Assembly (NCBI RefSeq): GCF_900290235.1 | Contig: NZ_OLMK01000026.1 | Location: 62,001-126,000, forward strand | Length of the DNA stretch: 64,000 bases | Origin: Streptomyces sp. MA5143a | Lineage (GTDB): Bacteria; Actinomycetota; Actinomycetes; Streptomycetales; Streptomycetaceae | Reading direction: 5' to 3' | Part shown: positions 25,582 to 34,839 of the stretch, one piece after another | Layout: each line of letters opens with the position of its first letter | Numbering within the stretch: position 1 is the first letter of the stretch | Notes under the pieces: generated by a model | What the model was told of the DNA's origin: nothing | Database searches by the model: none | Seen by the model: only the letters and a program-made list of their open reading frames with translations | Made by a program: the position numbers and the translations under genes

Positions 25582-26932
25582 ACACCTGGATCCCCGCGGT
25601 CGCCCAGGGCAGGTCGAGCAGTTCCAGCTCCTGACCGGGACGGGCACCGCCGGGTGGGACGACGGCAAGGGCATCGGCGGTGGCGATGCCGCGGAGCATA
25701 GCGGGACCGTTGTAGTGCAGCGGTACGGCGTCGTCACCGCGCAGGGCGACCGGGATGAGCCGGGTGTCGTACGGGTGCCCGTGCACCGCCTCCCTCAGGG
25801 GCATCCCGTATCGCTCGGGCGCGGCCCGCCCCGCCAGGGTCCGCAGAAGGGGCTCGGCGAGTGTGAACAGCCCCGAGACAGCGGCCAAGGGGTTGCCCGG
25901 CAAGCCCACGAGATGCTGCTTCCCCTTGGTGCGGGCCAGCAGCATGGGGTGGCCAGGGCGCACCTTGACGCCGTCGACGAGGAGTTCGGCACCGATGCGC
26001 CGCAGCGTGGGGTGCACATGGTCGACGGGCCCGGCGGCGGTACCGCCCGTGGTGACGATCAGGTCGGCGGAGGAGGACCGTACGGCCTCGTACAGAGTGT
26101 CGGCGGCATCGCCGAGTCGGCGTACGGCGGTGACCTCGGCGCCGAGCGCCCGGAGCCAGGACGGCAGCATCGGGCCGAGCGCGTCACGGATCAGGCCCTC
26201 GCGCGGAAGTCCCTCGGTGAGCAATTCGTCCCCCAGGACGAGCAGTTCCACGTGGGGGCGCGGCAGCACGGTCAGGGTGTCGTACCCGGCGGCCGCGGCG
26301 AGGCCGAGGGCGGCGGGGGTGAGCAGTGTGCCGAGCGGCAGCAGTTGGTCGCCGCTGCGGCACTCCTGGCCCCGGGGGCGGATGTCCTGACCGTGCGCCA
26401 GGTCCTGGGTGGCGTGCAGTCGGCCCTGCTCGTCGGTGCGGCCGTGTTCACTGCGCAGGACGGCGGTGGTGTCGAGCGGGATGCGTGCGCCGGTGGCGAT
26501 CCGGACCGCCTCGCCGTCGGTGAGCCGCTCGGGCTCGGCGTGCCCCGCCAGCACACCGTCCTCCCGGACGGCCCAGGGGCCGGGCCCCGCGACCGCCCAG
26601 CCGTCCATCGCGGACGTGTCGAAGGACGGCAGGTCGGTGAGGGCGGTGAGAGGGGCGGCCAGCACCAGACCGAGGGCGTCCTCGACGGTCACGGAAAGCG
26701 GGGAGCGGCGTCCGCAGGAACGGGCGGCACGCTCGGCGACGGCGCGGGCCTCGGGCCAGGGGGTGGCCCGGTGGTGGGCGTCCTTCTTCACCCCGTGCGC
26801 GGTGGGAGGGCCGTCGGCCGGGGTGCCGTCGGCGGGGCGGGGTGCGCGCGGCCCTCGGACAGGCCTGTCGTTGGCCACGGCCAGCGCCTCCTCCACATCC
26901 ACGTCGAGCCCCTCGGCGTCCTGGGCGGTCAT
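25571..26932 (-). CDS. moeA: Molybdopterin molybdotransferase MoeA-like
   Basis: 453 residues. Family motifs: DTSAMDGWAV, GARIPLDTTAV, IRPRGQECRSGDQLL, the MoCF-domain TTGGTAAGPVDHV and GLPGNPLAAVSGLF. MoeA inserts molybdate into adenylylated molybdopterin in molybdenum-cofactor synthesis in the cytoplasm. A roughly 45-residue hydrophilic N-terminal extension precedes the domain. Its ATG overlaps the stop of the upstream MobA-like gene by 4 bp, so the two are co-translated. Confidence 0.9.
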   Translation of the reverse strand: MTAQDAEGLDVDVEEALAVANDRPVRGPRAPRPADGTPADGPPTAHGVKKDAHHRATPWPEARAVAERAARSCGRRSPLSVTVEDALGLVLAAPLTALTDLPSFDTSAMDGWAVAGPGPWAVREDGVLAGHAEPERLTDGEAVRIATGARIPLDTTAVLRSEHGRTDEQGRLHATQDLAHGQDIRPRGQECRSGDQLLPLGTLLTPAALGLAAAAGYDTLTVLPRPHVELLVLGDELLTEGLPREGLIRDALGPMLPSWLRALGAEVTAVRRLGDAADTLYEAVRSSSADLIVTTGGTAAGPVDHVHPTLRRIGAELLVDGVKVRPGHPMLLARTKGKQHLVGLPGNPLAAVSGLFTLAEPLLRTLAGRAAPERYGMPLREAVHGHPYDTRLIPVALRGDDAVPLHYNGPAMLRGIATADALAVVPPGGARPGQELELLDLPWATAGIQVCFT

Positions 26933-27993
26933 CCGGCGTCCGGGGCGGATCCGGGGGCGTCGGACGCCGTGTCCGAGGAGCCGGGCTTGGCGCCCGAGGA
27001 ACCGGGCTTGGCGTCGGACCCGTCGGCGCCGGTCTCGTCGGCCCAGCCGAGAGCGAGGGCCGTGGCCTTGCGGGCGGCCTCAGCGACCGCTTCCGGGCCT
27101 CCCCCGGCTTTCGCGGCCGCGTAGCCGACGAGGAAGGTGGTCAGCGGGGCCGCGGGCCTGGCCACGTTGTGGGCGGCGTCACGGGCGAGGTCGAGCAGTT
27201 CTCGGGTGTCGACGTCGAGGTCGATGCCCAGCTCGTCCTTGACTGCGGAAATCCATTCATCCAACACGTGGCCATGCTCCCTGATCCGTGCGCGGGCGGC
27301 GGCGATGTCGTCCCAGGTGTCGCAGTCGAACGACGCGACCGGGTCGGTGATACGGGTGAGGCGGAGCGCCCCGACCAGCCGCCGCAGGGGCAGCCCGGCC
27401 GTCCCTGCGTGCTCGACACCGAGCCGCGCCAGCTCCCGGCGCAGTGCGTCGGCCCGGTACGCGGCCACGAGGGGCTGATCGCGGCCGCCGGGGTCGGTGA
27501 CGAGGACACCGTCGGTGGGGGCCTGAGCGGGGGCGGGCGGGGAGCCACCGGGGGCTCCGGTGGGCGGGGGCGTGCCATCGGTGCCCTCGATGACGTCCGG
27601 CGCCGCCCCCCGCGGCGCCACGGCGCTGCCGCGAAGGGTGTCGAGCAACCTCCGTACCGTCTCCTCGGCGAGGAAGGGCAGGTCGGCGGAGAGGACGACG
27701 ACATATGGGGCGGTGGTGCGGCGGAGCCCGGCGTCCAGCGCGGCGACGGGGCCACCACCGGGGGGTTCCTCGCGGGCCCACAGCACCGGACGGGCGGTTG
27801 ACCGGGGGTCGGCGACGACGACGGTCGTCCGGGCCCCCGCGCAGGCGGCCAGCACCCGGTCGAGCAGGGCCCGCCCGCCGACGCGCACCCCGGGCTTGTC
27901 CGCGCCGCCGAGCCGCCGGGCGGCACCCCCGGCGAGCACGACGGCGTCGTACACCTCGGTACCGGGGCCGTCCGGCGGCTCGTACGCGGTCAT
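26929..27993 (-). CDS. MobA-like NTP transferase fused to a DUF6457 domain
   Basis: 354 residues. The N-terminal nucleotidyltransferase domain starts with the MobA signature VLAGGAARRLGGADKPGVRVGG and has the metal-site LSADLPFL and DCDTWDDI. After an internal Gly/Pro-rich loop (about 120-150) it continues to a small helical C-terminal domain, LDEWISAVKDELGIDLDVDT, found in actinobacterial Moco operons as DUF6457. A Ser/Asp/Gly-rich tail ends the protein. MobA attaches GMP to Mo-molybdopterin; the fused domain is uncharacterised. ATG 27993 opens the operon with moeA. Confidence 0.85.
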   Translation of the reverse strand: MTAYEPPDGPGTEVYDAVVLAGGAARRLGGADKPGVRVGGRALLDRVLAACAGARTTVVVADPRSTARPVLWAREEPPGGGPVAALDAGLRRTTAPYVVVLSADLPFLAEETVRRLLDTLRGSAVAPRGAAPDVIEGTDGTPPPTGAPGGSPPAPAQAPTDGVLVTDPGGRDQPLVAAYRADALRRELARLGVEHAGTAGLPLRRLVGALRLTRITDPVASFDCDTWDDIAAARARIREHGHVLDEWISAVKDELGIDLDVDTRELLDLARDAAHNVARPAAPLTTFLVGYAAAKAGGGPEAVAEAARKATALALGWADETGADGSDAKPGSSGAKPGSSDTASDAPGSAPDAG

Positions 27994-28172
27994 CCCCCGA
28001 GTATGGGGGCCCCGGCGATCACAGGGAACGCGGGGACGCGGGGGACCCCGGTGATGCCGGGGAAACGTGAAGTGAGGCCGGGGGAGGCCAGGTGATGCCC
28101 GGGGACTCCGGTCGATCATGGTGGCCCGCGAAAGTCGGCACCGTAAGACCCGCAGACCCGTGGGACGACGGC

Positions 28173-28210
28173 GAAGGCCGCCGACGCCGGAGGCGGGGTC
28201 GGCGGCCTTC
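28173..28210. terminator. Hairpin terminator after the second E2 gene
   Basis: A perfect 13-bp stem, 28173-28185 with 28198-28210, lies 32 bp past the stop of the minus-strand E2 gene. Confidence 0.7.
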
Positions 28211-28241
28211 GACCGGGCGATCTACCGGGCGACGTACGAGG

Positions 28242-29795
28242 TCAGAGCGTGCGCAACAGCACCGCCGGCTGTTCGACGCAGTCCGCGACGTAGCGCAGGA
28301 AGCCGCCCGCCGTGCCGCCGTCGCACACCCGGTGGTCGAAGGTGAGCGAGAGCTGCACGACCTGCCGTACCGCCAGCTCGCCCTGGTGGACCCAGGGCTT
28401 CGGGACGATACGGCCGACGCCGAGCATGGCCGCCTCGGGGTGGTTGATGATCGGCGTGGAGCCGTCGACGCCGAACACGCCGTAGTTGTTCAGCGTGAAG
28501 GTGCCGCCGGTGAGCTGGGCGGGGGTGAGCGTCCCGGTCCGAGCGGCCTCGGTGAGCCGGGCGAACTCCGCGCTGAGCGACTCCGCGTCCCTCACGTGGG
28601 CGTCCCGCACCACGGGCACGACGAGCCCTCGTTCGGTCTGCGCGGCGAACCCGAGGTGCACCTGGTCGAGGCGCACGATCTCGCGGGCCTCCATGTCGAC
28701 CGTCGAGTTGAGCTCCGGGAAACGGGCCAGCGCGGCGATGCAGATCCGGGCGAGCAGCGCGAGGAGGGAGATCTTCGGGCCACCGGCCGCGTTCATGGCC
28801 GCGCGGGCGTTCATCAGTTCCGTCGCGTCGGCGTCCACCCAGCAGGTGGCCTCCGGGATCTCGCGCCGGCTCCGGGAGAGCTTGTCGGCGACCGCACCGC
28901 GCACACCCCGCAGCGGAACACGGGCGCCGGCGGGGCTCTCCGCCCGCGCGGGCATCGCGACGGGCACCCCGGCGGACACCGGGACAGGCTGCGCGACGGC
29001 CGTGGGGGCGGCCGGTGACGTCGTGGCACCGGCGGTTCCGGCCCGCAGGGCCTGCTCCACATCGGCCCGCAGGATCAGTCCGTCAGGGCCCGAGCCATGC
29101 AGTTTCCGCAGGTCCAGCCCGTTCTCACGGGCGAGACGGCGGACGAGGGGGGAGATCACGGGCACAGGGCCGTCGCCACGCACCGGGTCGGACGCGAGCT
29201 GGGTGGCGTCGGCGAGCGCCCTTTCGGCGACCACCGCGGTCACCCCACCGTTCACCACACCACCGGAGGCCCCCGCCGAAGCCGTCGGAGCCGCCGAAGC
29301 CGTCGCAGGGGTCGATGCCGTCGCAGGGGTCGATGCCGTCGGAGCCACCGGAGCCGTCCGATCCACCGGAGTCGTCGAAGCCGGCGGACTCACGGGAGAC
29401 GTCGGCCTGACCCTCCTGCGGCGCTTCGGCGCCTCCGAAGTGCCGTATCCCACCAGCACGTTCCCGGAGCCCTCGGCCTTCCCCGCGGAGTCCGACCCCC
29501 GCACGGCACCCGCGGTGCCCGAGGACCCCGTGGACCCGCCGGCGACGGGTGCTCCCACCGCCACCGTCAACAGCGGCGCCCCGACGGGAAGTTCCGTGCC
29601 CTCCTCGCCGAAACGGGCGGTGACGACACCGCCGTAGGGGCACGGCACCTCGACCATCGCCTTGGCCGTCTCGACCTCGACGACGGGCTGGTCGATGGCG
29701 ACGACGTCGCCGACCTGGACCAGCCAGCGGACGATCTCCGCCTCGGTGAGCCCCTCACCGAGGTCGGGCAGCTTGAACTCCAGGACCTGTGCCAT
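28242..29795 (-). CDS. bkdC2: Branched-chain 2-oxo acid dehydrogenase E2, second copy
   Basis: 517 residues, longer than the first copy because of a linker rich in Ala, Thr, Pro and Val. Lipoyl domain with VVEVETAKAMVEVP (Lys about residue 43), subunit-binding domain LVRRLARENGLDLRKLHGSG (about 221) and catalytic DHRVCDG (about 488; the variable residue is Cys here, Val in copy one). ATG 29795 shares its A with the TGA of E1beta and has GGAG 5-6 nt upstream, so the three genes are translationally coupled. Confidence 0.92.
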   Translation of the reverse strand: MAQVLEFKLPDLGEGLTEAEIVRWLVQVGDVVAIDQPVVEVETAKAMVEVPCPYGGVVTARFGEEGTELPVGAPLLTVAVGAPVAGGSTGSSGTAGAVRGSDSAGKAEGSGNVLVGYGTSEAPKRRRRVRPTSPVSPPASTTPVDRTAPVAPTASTPATASTPATASAAPTASAGASGGVVNGGVTAVVAERALADATQLASDPVRGDGPVPVISPLVRRLARENGLDLRKLHGSGPDGLILRADVEQALRAGTAGATTSPAAPTAVAQPVPVSAGVPVAMPARAESPAGARVPLRGVRGAVADKLSRSRREIPEATCWVDADATELMNARAAMNAAGGPKISLLALLARICIAALARFPELNSTVDMEAREIVRLDQVHLGFAAQTERGLVVPVVRDAHVRDAESLSAEFARLTEAARTGTLTPAQLTGGTFTLNNYGVFGVDGSTPIINHPEAAMLGVGRIVPKPWVHQGELAVRQVVQLSLTFDHRVCDGGTAGGFLRYVADCVEQPAVLLRTL

Positions 29796-30799
29796 CAGTT
29801 CTCCGCCTCCCACTGCAGACGCCCGACCGCGTCGAGGATCCGGTCGACGCCGGGCAGGTGGTGCCGCTCCAGCATCGGCGGCGGGTACGGGATGTCGAAC
29901 CCGGCGACGCGCAGCACGGGCGCCTCCAGGTGGTGGAAGCAGCGCTCGGTGACCCGGGCCGCGATCTCGCCGCCCGGCCCGCCGAAACCGCCGGACTCAT
30001 GGACGACGACGGCCCGCCCGGTGCGCCGTACGGACGCGGTGACCGTCTCGTCGTCGAAGGGCACCAGCGAGCGCAGGTCGACGACTTCGAGGTCCCAGCC
30101 CTCGGCCGTGGCGGCCTCGGCGGCCTCCATGCAGACGGGCACGGACGGACCGTAGGTGATGAGCGTGGCGCTGCGGCCCGCACGGCGCACGACGGCACGG
30201 CCGATCGGCTCCACGGCCTGCGGTTCCTCGGGGTTCCAGGAGTCCTTCGACCAGTACAGGCGCTTGGGCTCCAGGAAGACGACGGGGTCGTCGGAGGCGA
30301 TGGCGGCGCGCAGCAGCCCGTAGGCGTCGGCGACGGTGGCGGGGGTGACGACATGGAGACCCGGAGTCGCGATGTAGTAGGCCTCGGAGGAGTCGCTGTG
30401 GTGCTCGACGCCGCCGATGCCGCCGCCGTAGGGGACCCGGATCGTGATCGGCAGCGGCATGGCGCCGCGGGTGCGGTTGCGCATGCGGGCGACATGGCTG
30501 ATTAGCTGCTCGAACGCCGGGTAGGCGAACGCGTCGAACTGCATCTCGACGACCGGCCGGAGCCCGTACATCGCCATGCCGACGGCCGTGCCGAGGATGC
30601 CCGCCTCGGCGAGCGGGGTGTCCGTGACCCGGTCCTCGCCGAACTCCTTCGCGAGTCCGTCGGTGACCCGGAAGACCCCGCCGAGAGTGCCGACGTCCTC
30701 GCCCATGACGTGCACCGTCGGGTCGGCGGTCATGGCGTCCCTCAGGGCCCGGGTGAGCGCCTGCGCCATGGTGGCGGGCTTGAGAGCGACGGTGGTCAT
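29795..30799 (-). CDS. bkdB2: Branched-chain 2-oxo acid dehydrogenase E1 beta, second copy
   Basis: 334 residues, closely related to the first copy. It has MGEDVGTLGGVFRVTDGLAK, DTPLAEAGILGTAVGMAM, IRVPYGGGIGGVEHHSDSSE and the C-terminal APVLRVAGFDIPYPPPMLE. Partner of E1alpha in thiamine-dependent decarboxylation. Its ATG overlaps the E1alpha TGA by one base. Confidence 0.93.
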   Translation of the reverse strand: MTTVALKPATMAQALTRALRDAMTADPTVHVMGEDVGTLGGVFRVTDGLAKEFGEDRVTDTPLAEAGILGTAVGMAMYGLRPVVEMQFDAFAYPAFEQLISHVARMRNRTRGAMPLPITIRVPYGGGIGGVEHHSDSSEAYYIATPGLHVVTPATVADAYGLLRAAIASDDPVVFLEPKRLYWSKDSWNPEEPQAVEPIGRAVVRRAGRSATLITYGPSVPVCMEAAEAATAEGWDLEVVDLRSLVPFDDETVTASVRRTGRAVVVHESGGFGGPGGEIAARVTERCFHHLEAPVLRVAGFDIPYPPPMLERHHLPGVDRILDAVGRLQWEAEN

Positions 30800-31932
30800 C
30801 AGTGCGCCCCTTCTTCTTCCGCCGCCAGCTCGGCCCGCAGCAGGGCCTCCTGCTCGCGCAGTTGGGGAGTGGGATCGGCGTACACATGGGCGAAGAGGTC
30901 CATGGGGTCGAGCACGGGGTCCTGGTTCATGCGCTCGCGCAGATCGGCGGCCATCGTCTCGGCGGCGTCGCGGGCGGCCTGGATGCCGGCCTCGTCGATG
31001 AGGTCGCGTTCGGTCAGCTCGCGCTCCAGGAGCGTGATCGGGTCGTGCGCGCGCCAGGTCTCCACCTCGGCGTCGCCGCGGTAGCGGGTCGCGTCGTCGG
31101 CGTTGGTGTGGGCGTCGATGCGGTACGTCACCGCCTCGACCAGGGTGGGGCCGCCGCCCGCACGGGCGCGGGCCACGGCCTCGGCGAGCACCTGGTGCAC
31201 GGCGGCCGCGTCGTTGCCGTCGACCAGGCGGCCCGGCATGCCGTAGCCGACGGCCTTGTGGGCGAGGGACGGGGCGGCGGTCTGCTTCTCCAGCGGCACG
31301 GAGATCGCGAAGCCGTTGTTCTGGACGAGGAAGACGACCGGGGCCTGCCAGACGGCGGCGAAGTTGAGCGCCTCGTGGAAGTCGCCCTCGCTGGTGCCGC
31401 CGTCGCCGACCAGGGCGAGCGCGACCACGTCGTCGCCCTTGAGGCGAGCGGCGTGCGCGAGGCCCACGGCGTGCGGGAGCTGGGTGGCGAGCGGGGTGCA
31501 CAGGGGCGCGACGCGGTGCTCGTGCGGGTCGTAGCCGGTGTGCCAGTCACCGCGCAGCAGCGTGAGCGCCTGCACGGGGTCGAGACCACGGGCGACGGCG
31601 GCGAGCGTGTCGCGATAGCTCGGGAAGAGCCAGTCGCGCTCCTCGAGGACGAGCGCGGCGGCGACCTCGCAGGCCTCCTGGCCGGTGCTGGACGGGTACA
31701 CCGCGAGCCTGCCCTGCTTGGTCAGGGCCGTGGCCTGCGTGTTGTACCGCCGGCCCCGCACCAACTCCGCGTGGAGGCGGCGCAGCAGTGCGGGGTCGAC
31801 GTCAGCCGCCGAGTCGGTACCGAGCACGCGGTACGGACGCTCGTCGGGCAGCAGGGGCGCGGGGTCGGTGCGGGGCTGCCAGGCGGGGGGCGGTGTCGGA
31901 TGGTACGCACCCCGCTGCTCCATGACCGTCAT
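30799..31932 (-). CDS. bkdA2: Branched-chain 2-oxo acid dehydrogenase E1 alpha, second copy
   Basis: 377 residues with GDGGTSEGDFHEALNF...VFLVQNN for thiamine diphosphate and magnesium. It lacks the Lys/Thr-rich N-terminal extension of the first copy. ATG 31932 has GAGGAGGT 5 nt upstream, a strong ribosome site. The promoter lies in the gap shared with the divergent Lrp/AsnC regulator, where an ACCGA-N4-TCGGT palindrome (31992-32005) is placed to control transcription. Confidence 0.93.
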   Translation of the reverse strand: MTVMEQRGAYHPTPPPAWQPRTDPAPLLPDERPYRVLGTDSAADVDPALLRRLHAELVRGRRYNTQATALTKQGRLAVYPSSTGQEACEVAAALVLEERDWLFPSYRDTLAAVARGLDPVQALTLLRGDWHTGYDPHEHRVAPLCTPLATQLPHAVGLAHAARLKGDDVVALALVGDGGTSEGDFHEALNFAAVWQAPVVFLVQNNGFAISVPLEKQTAAPSLAHKAVGYGMPGRLVDGNDAAAVHQVLAEAVARARAGGGPTLVEAVTYRIDAHTNADDATRYRGDAEVETWRAHDPITLLERELTERDLIDEAGIQAARDAAETMAADLRERMNQDPVLDPMDLFAHVYADPTPQLREQEALLRAELAAEEEGAH

Positions 31933-31991
31933 ACGGCACCTCCTCGTGGGAGTGGCTCAGGGACGCGGCACGGTTGTGACACGTCTCACCT

Positions 31992-32005
31992 ACCGATTGT
32001 TCGGT
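31992..32005. promoter_or_regulatory. Palindrome ACCGA-N4-TCGGT between bkdA2 and bkdR (TetR/PaaR-like operator)
   Basis: ACCGATTGTTCGGT. The same 5-4-5 palindrome, with a related spacer, recurs at 34840-34853 between the paaH-like and paaN genes. The linked TetR gene at 32679-33269 is the best candidate to bind both (inference). Confidence 0.6.
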
Positions 32006-32039
32006 CGATGACGCATTTTGGCTACAGGCACCCCGAGGC

Positions 32040-32048
32040 TGTGGACAA
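32040..32048 (-). promoter_or_regulatory. Single DnaA box
   Basis: TGTGGACAA, a perfect TTGTCCACA on the minus strand, 38 bp before the first possible regulator start codon. Confidence 0.6.
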
Positions 32049-32106
32049 ACGGTTCTGCACAGCCTCAAATGAACGCAACACGTCCATGGCAGAGAGGCGG
32101 GGGCAC

Positions 32107-32607
32107 ATGGCACCTGAACAAATGGCCGAGCCGCCGGAGCACGGCCCGGCCCTGCCGCCCCCCAGACCGCTGGACGCCATAGATCAGGACATCCTGCGCA
32201 TGCTCCAGGCCGACGGCCGCGCGTCGATACGGTCCGTCGCCGAGCGGGTCCATGTGTCCCGGGCCAACGCCTACGCCCGTATCAACCGCCTCATCGAGGA
32301 CGGCGTGATCCGCGGTTTCGGGGCGCGCGTGAACCACGAACGCGCCGGAAAGGGCACGTCCGCCTACATCACGCTGAAGATCGTGCAGAACTCCTGGCGC
32401 ACCGTCCGCGAACAACTGCGCCAACTCCCCGGCGCCGCCCACATCGCCCTGGTGGGCGGCGACTTCGACGTCCTGCTCCTGGTGCACACGGCGGACAACA
32501 GAGCCCTGCGCGAGGTCGTCCTCACCAAGATCCAGGGCATCCCGGAGGTCCTGAGCACCCGCACACTGCTGGTCTTCGAGGAGGAGCACGTCGAGCCGGA
32601 GGGGTGA
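32107..32607 (+). CDS. bkdR: Lrp/AsnC family transcriptional regulator (BkdR-like)
   Basis: 166 residues. Winged helix-turn-helix (DAIDQDILRMLQADGRASIR, VSRANAYARINRLIEDGVI) followed by the RAM/AsnC ligand-binding domain (AHIALVGGDFDVLLLVHTAD). Divergent from the second Bkd operon; such regulators usually control the adjacent branched-chain catabolic genes in response to amino acids. ATG 32107 is preceded by a purine-rich GAGAGGCGGGGG stretch; ATG 32086 would add seven residues. Confidence 0.88.
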   Translation: MAPEQMAEPPEHGPALPPPRPLDAIDQDILRMLQADGRASIRSVAERVHVSRANAYARINRLIEDGVIRGFGARVNHERAGKGTSAYITLKIVQNSWRTVREQLRQLPGAAHIALVGGDFDVLLLVHTADNRALREVVLTKIQGIPEVLSTRTLLVFEEEHVEPEG

Positions 32608-32678
32608 CCGGCACACACCGGCCGGAACCGGAACGGCTGGCCGATACCCGGCGGTGGGAATCGGACGACGGGTGAGCG

Positions 32679-33269
32679 TCAGTGCTGGGCGCGCAGCCCC
32701 GAGAAGACCAGATGCGCCACCGCTTCGGACACCTCGCGCTCGCCCATCCCGCGCCCGTCCGGCCGGTACCACTCCACGATCGAGTTGATCATCCCGAAGA
32801 CCAGCCGGGTCGCCAGCCGCATCTCCACGTCCCCGCGCACGTCCCCGTCGGCGGCCGCGGCCTTCAGCAGCTCGGCGACCCGGTGGTCGAAGTCGCGGCG
32901 CCGCTCCAGCGCCCAGCGCTCGGTGTCGGTGTTGCCGCGCACCCGCAGCAGCAGCGTCACGTACGGCAGCTCGCCGATGAGGACCTCGACCATCCGCCGG
33001 ACCACGTGCTCCAGCCGCTGCACGGCACGCCCCACACGCGCGGGTTCCTCGTCGAGGATCCCGAACAGCTCGTCCAGCGCCCGGCTCACCGCCCGCCGCA
33101 GCAGCTCCTCCTTGCCGCTGACGTGGTGGTATATCGACGACTTGGAGATCCCGGCCGCCCGGGAGAGATGCTCCATGGACGTGCCGTCGTAGCCCCGCTC
33201 GTTGAAGACCTGCACGGCGACGGAGAGGAGCGTCTCCGGGGTATACGTGTCGCGCTTGGCGGTGGTCAT
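32679..33269 (-). CDS. TetR family regulator (PaaR-like)
   Basis: 196 residues. N-terminal TetR helix-turn-helix (TLLSVAVQVFNERGYDGTSM, ISKSSIYHHVSGKEELL) and a helical ligand domain. Its ATG overlaps the stop codon of the 3-hydroxyacyl-CoA dehydrogenase gene (ATGA), so it is in that operon and is probably autoregulated through the palindrome at 34840-34853. In related actinobacteria a TetR protein next to paa genes answers to phenylacetyl-CoA; that ligand is inferred here, not shown. Confidence 0.88.
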   Translation of the reverse strand: MTTAKRDTYTPETLLSVAVQVFNERGYDGTSMEHLSRAAGISKSSIYHHVSGKEELLRRAVSRALDELFGILDEEPARVGRAVQRLEHVVRRMVEVLIGELPYVTLLLRVRGNTDTERWALERRRDFDHRVAELLKAAAADGDVRGDVEMRLATRLVFGMINSIVEWYRPDGRGMGEREVSEAVAHLVFSGLRAQH

Positions 33270-34783
33270 GAGGAGGTCCCCTCCCGCTTGTCGGAGGCGT
33301 AGGCGTGGCGGTACAGCGCCAGGGACGGCGCGTAGCGCCCGGAGGGGTCGCGCAGATGCAGGTCGTCGAGGAGGGCGTACGCCCAGTTACGGCCCAGCTT
33401 GCGGCCCCATTCGAAGGGACCGAGCGGGTAGTTGACCCCGAGCCGCATCGCCGTGTCGATGTCCTCCTCCGTCGCCACTCCCTTGGCCACGGCGTCGTGC
33501 GCGAGGTCGACGATCCGGGCCACCGTGCGCGCGACGATCATGCCGGGGGCGTCCCCGATGACGCTGACGTTCTTGCCGAGCGTCTGGAAGAGCCCGATGG
33601 CCTCGGTGAGCGTCTGCGACGAGGTGTCCTGGGACGCCGACAGGGCGATCCGGGTGGCCCGCCGGTAGTCGAGCGCCAGGTCGAAGTAGACGACGTCGCG
33701 GAACTCCACGGAGGTCTGTCCGTCCGCGAGGGCCAGCTGGCCGCCGCTCGGCAGGACCAGCCGGGTGCCGTGGTCCTCGTCCTCCTCGCGCACCCCGATG
33801 CCGGCCTCCCGGATCAGCGCGAGCAGCTCGGAGGCGGGCCCCAGGTCGCCCTCGACGACGACGTACGCGGGCGCCCGGGCGGGTTCGGCGGTGTGCGGCT
33901 CGGGGCGCTCGGCGTCGTCCGCGTGGTCGTACCAGCCGTGGCCAGTCTTGCGGCCGAGCCGGCCGGACTCGACGAGCCGCCGCTGGGCCAGCGAGGGCGT
34001 GAACCGGACGTCCTGGAAGAACGCCTGCCACACGGAGTGGGTGACGGACTCGTTGACGTCCTGCCCGATGAGGTCGGTCAGCTCGAAGGCGCCCATCCGG
34101 AAGCCGCCGCATTCCCGCAGCACCGCGTCGATGGTCGCGGGCTCGGCGGCCTGCGACTCGTACACCGCGAAGGCCTCGGCGTAGAACGGCCGTGCGATGC
34201 GGTTGACGATGAAGCCGGGTGTGTCGGCACAGGCGACCGGCGTCTTGCCCCAGGCGCGGGCCGTCTCGTACGCGCGCGTGGCGGACGTGACGTCCGTGGC
34301 GAACCCGGAGACGACCTCCACCAGCGGCAGCAGCGGCGCCGGGTTGAAGAAGTGCAGGCCGACGAAGCGTCCGGGGTTGCGCAGGGCGCCGCCGATGGCC
34401 GTGACGGACAGGGAGGAGGTGTTGGTGGCGAGCAGGCAGTCGTCGTCGACGACGTCCTCCAGCGCCCGGAACAGCTCCTGCTTCACATCGAGGCGCTCCA
34501 GGACGGCCTCGACGACGAGGGCGCAGTCCGCGAGGTCGGCGAGGTCCCGCGCGGGGTGCAGCCGGGCGCGGGCGGCGTCCCGGTCCCCGGCGGTCAGGCG
34601 GTCCTTCGCCACGAGGCGGTCGAGCCGGGCGCCGATCGCCTCGGCCGCCTCCTGGGCACGGCCGGGCATGGCGTCGTACAGACGTACGGGGTGGCCGGCG
34701 ACCAGTGCGACCTGGGCGATGCCCTGGCCCATGGTGCCGGTGCCGACGACGGCCACGGGGCTGCTGAGGTCGAGTCCTGTCAT
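33266..34783 (-). CDS. 3-hydroxyacyl-CoA dehydrogenase (PaaH/PaaC-like)
   Basis: 505 residues. N-terminal NAD-binding domain with VAVVGTGTMGQGIAQVALVA, catalytic-region LFFNPAPLLPLVEVVSG (family HFFNP), then two 3HCDH C-terminal domains (GFRMGAFELTDLIGQDVNES and GVNYPLGPFEWGRKLG). This two-domain long form is the phenylacetate-pathway type that oxidises 3-hydroxyadipyl-CoA, although a fatty-acid role is possible. It is divergent from paaN, sharing a promoter region with a TetR-type palindrome, and is followed by its likely regulator. Confidence 0.88.
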   Translation of the reverse strand: MTGLDLSSPVAVVGTGTMGQGIAQVALVAGHPVRLYDAMPGRAQEAAEAIGARLDRLVAKDRLTAGDRDAARARLHPARDLADLADCALVVEAVLERLDVKQELFRALEDVVDDDCLLATNTSSLSVTAIGGALRNPGRFVGLHFFNPAPLLPLVEVVSGFATDVTSATRAYETARAWGKTPVACADTPGFIVNRIARPFYAEAFAVYESQAAEPATIDAVLRECGGFRMGAFELTDLIGQDVNESVTHSVWQAFFQDVRFTPSLAQRRLVESGRLGRKTGHGWYDHADDAERPEPHTAEPARAPAYVVVEGDLGPASELLALIREAGIGVREEDEDHGTRLVLPSGGQLALADGQTSVEFRDVVYFDLALDYRRATRIALSASQDTSSQTLTEAIGLFQTLGKNVSVIGDAPGMIVARTVARIVDLAHDAVAKGVATEEDIDTAMRLGVNYPLGPFEWGRKLGRNWAYALLDDLHLRDPSGRYAPSLALYRHAYASDKREGTSS

Positions 34784-34806
34784 GTGCGCGATCCTCCCGC
34801 ACGGGG

Positions 34807-34815
34807 TTGTCCACA
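34807..34815 (+). promoter_or_regulatory. Single DnaA box
   Basis: TTGTCCACA, perfect, 24 bp upstream of the paaH-like start codon and next to the palindrome at 34840. Confidence 0.6.
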
Positions 34816-34839
34816 GATGCGGCGGACCCCCTTGTCCCG

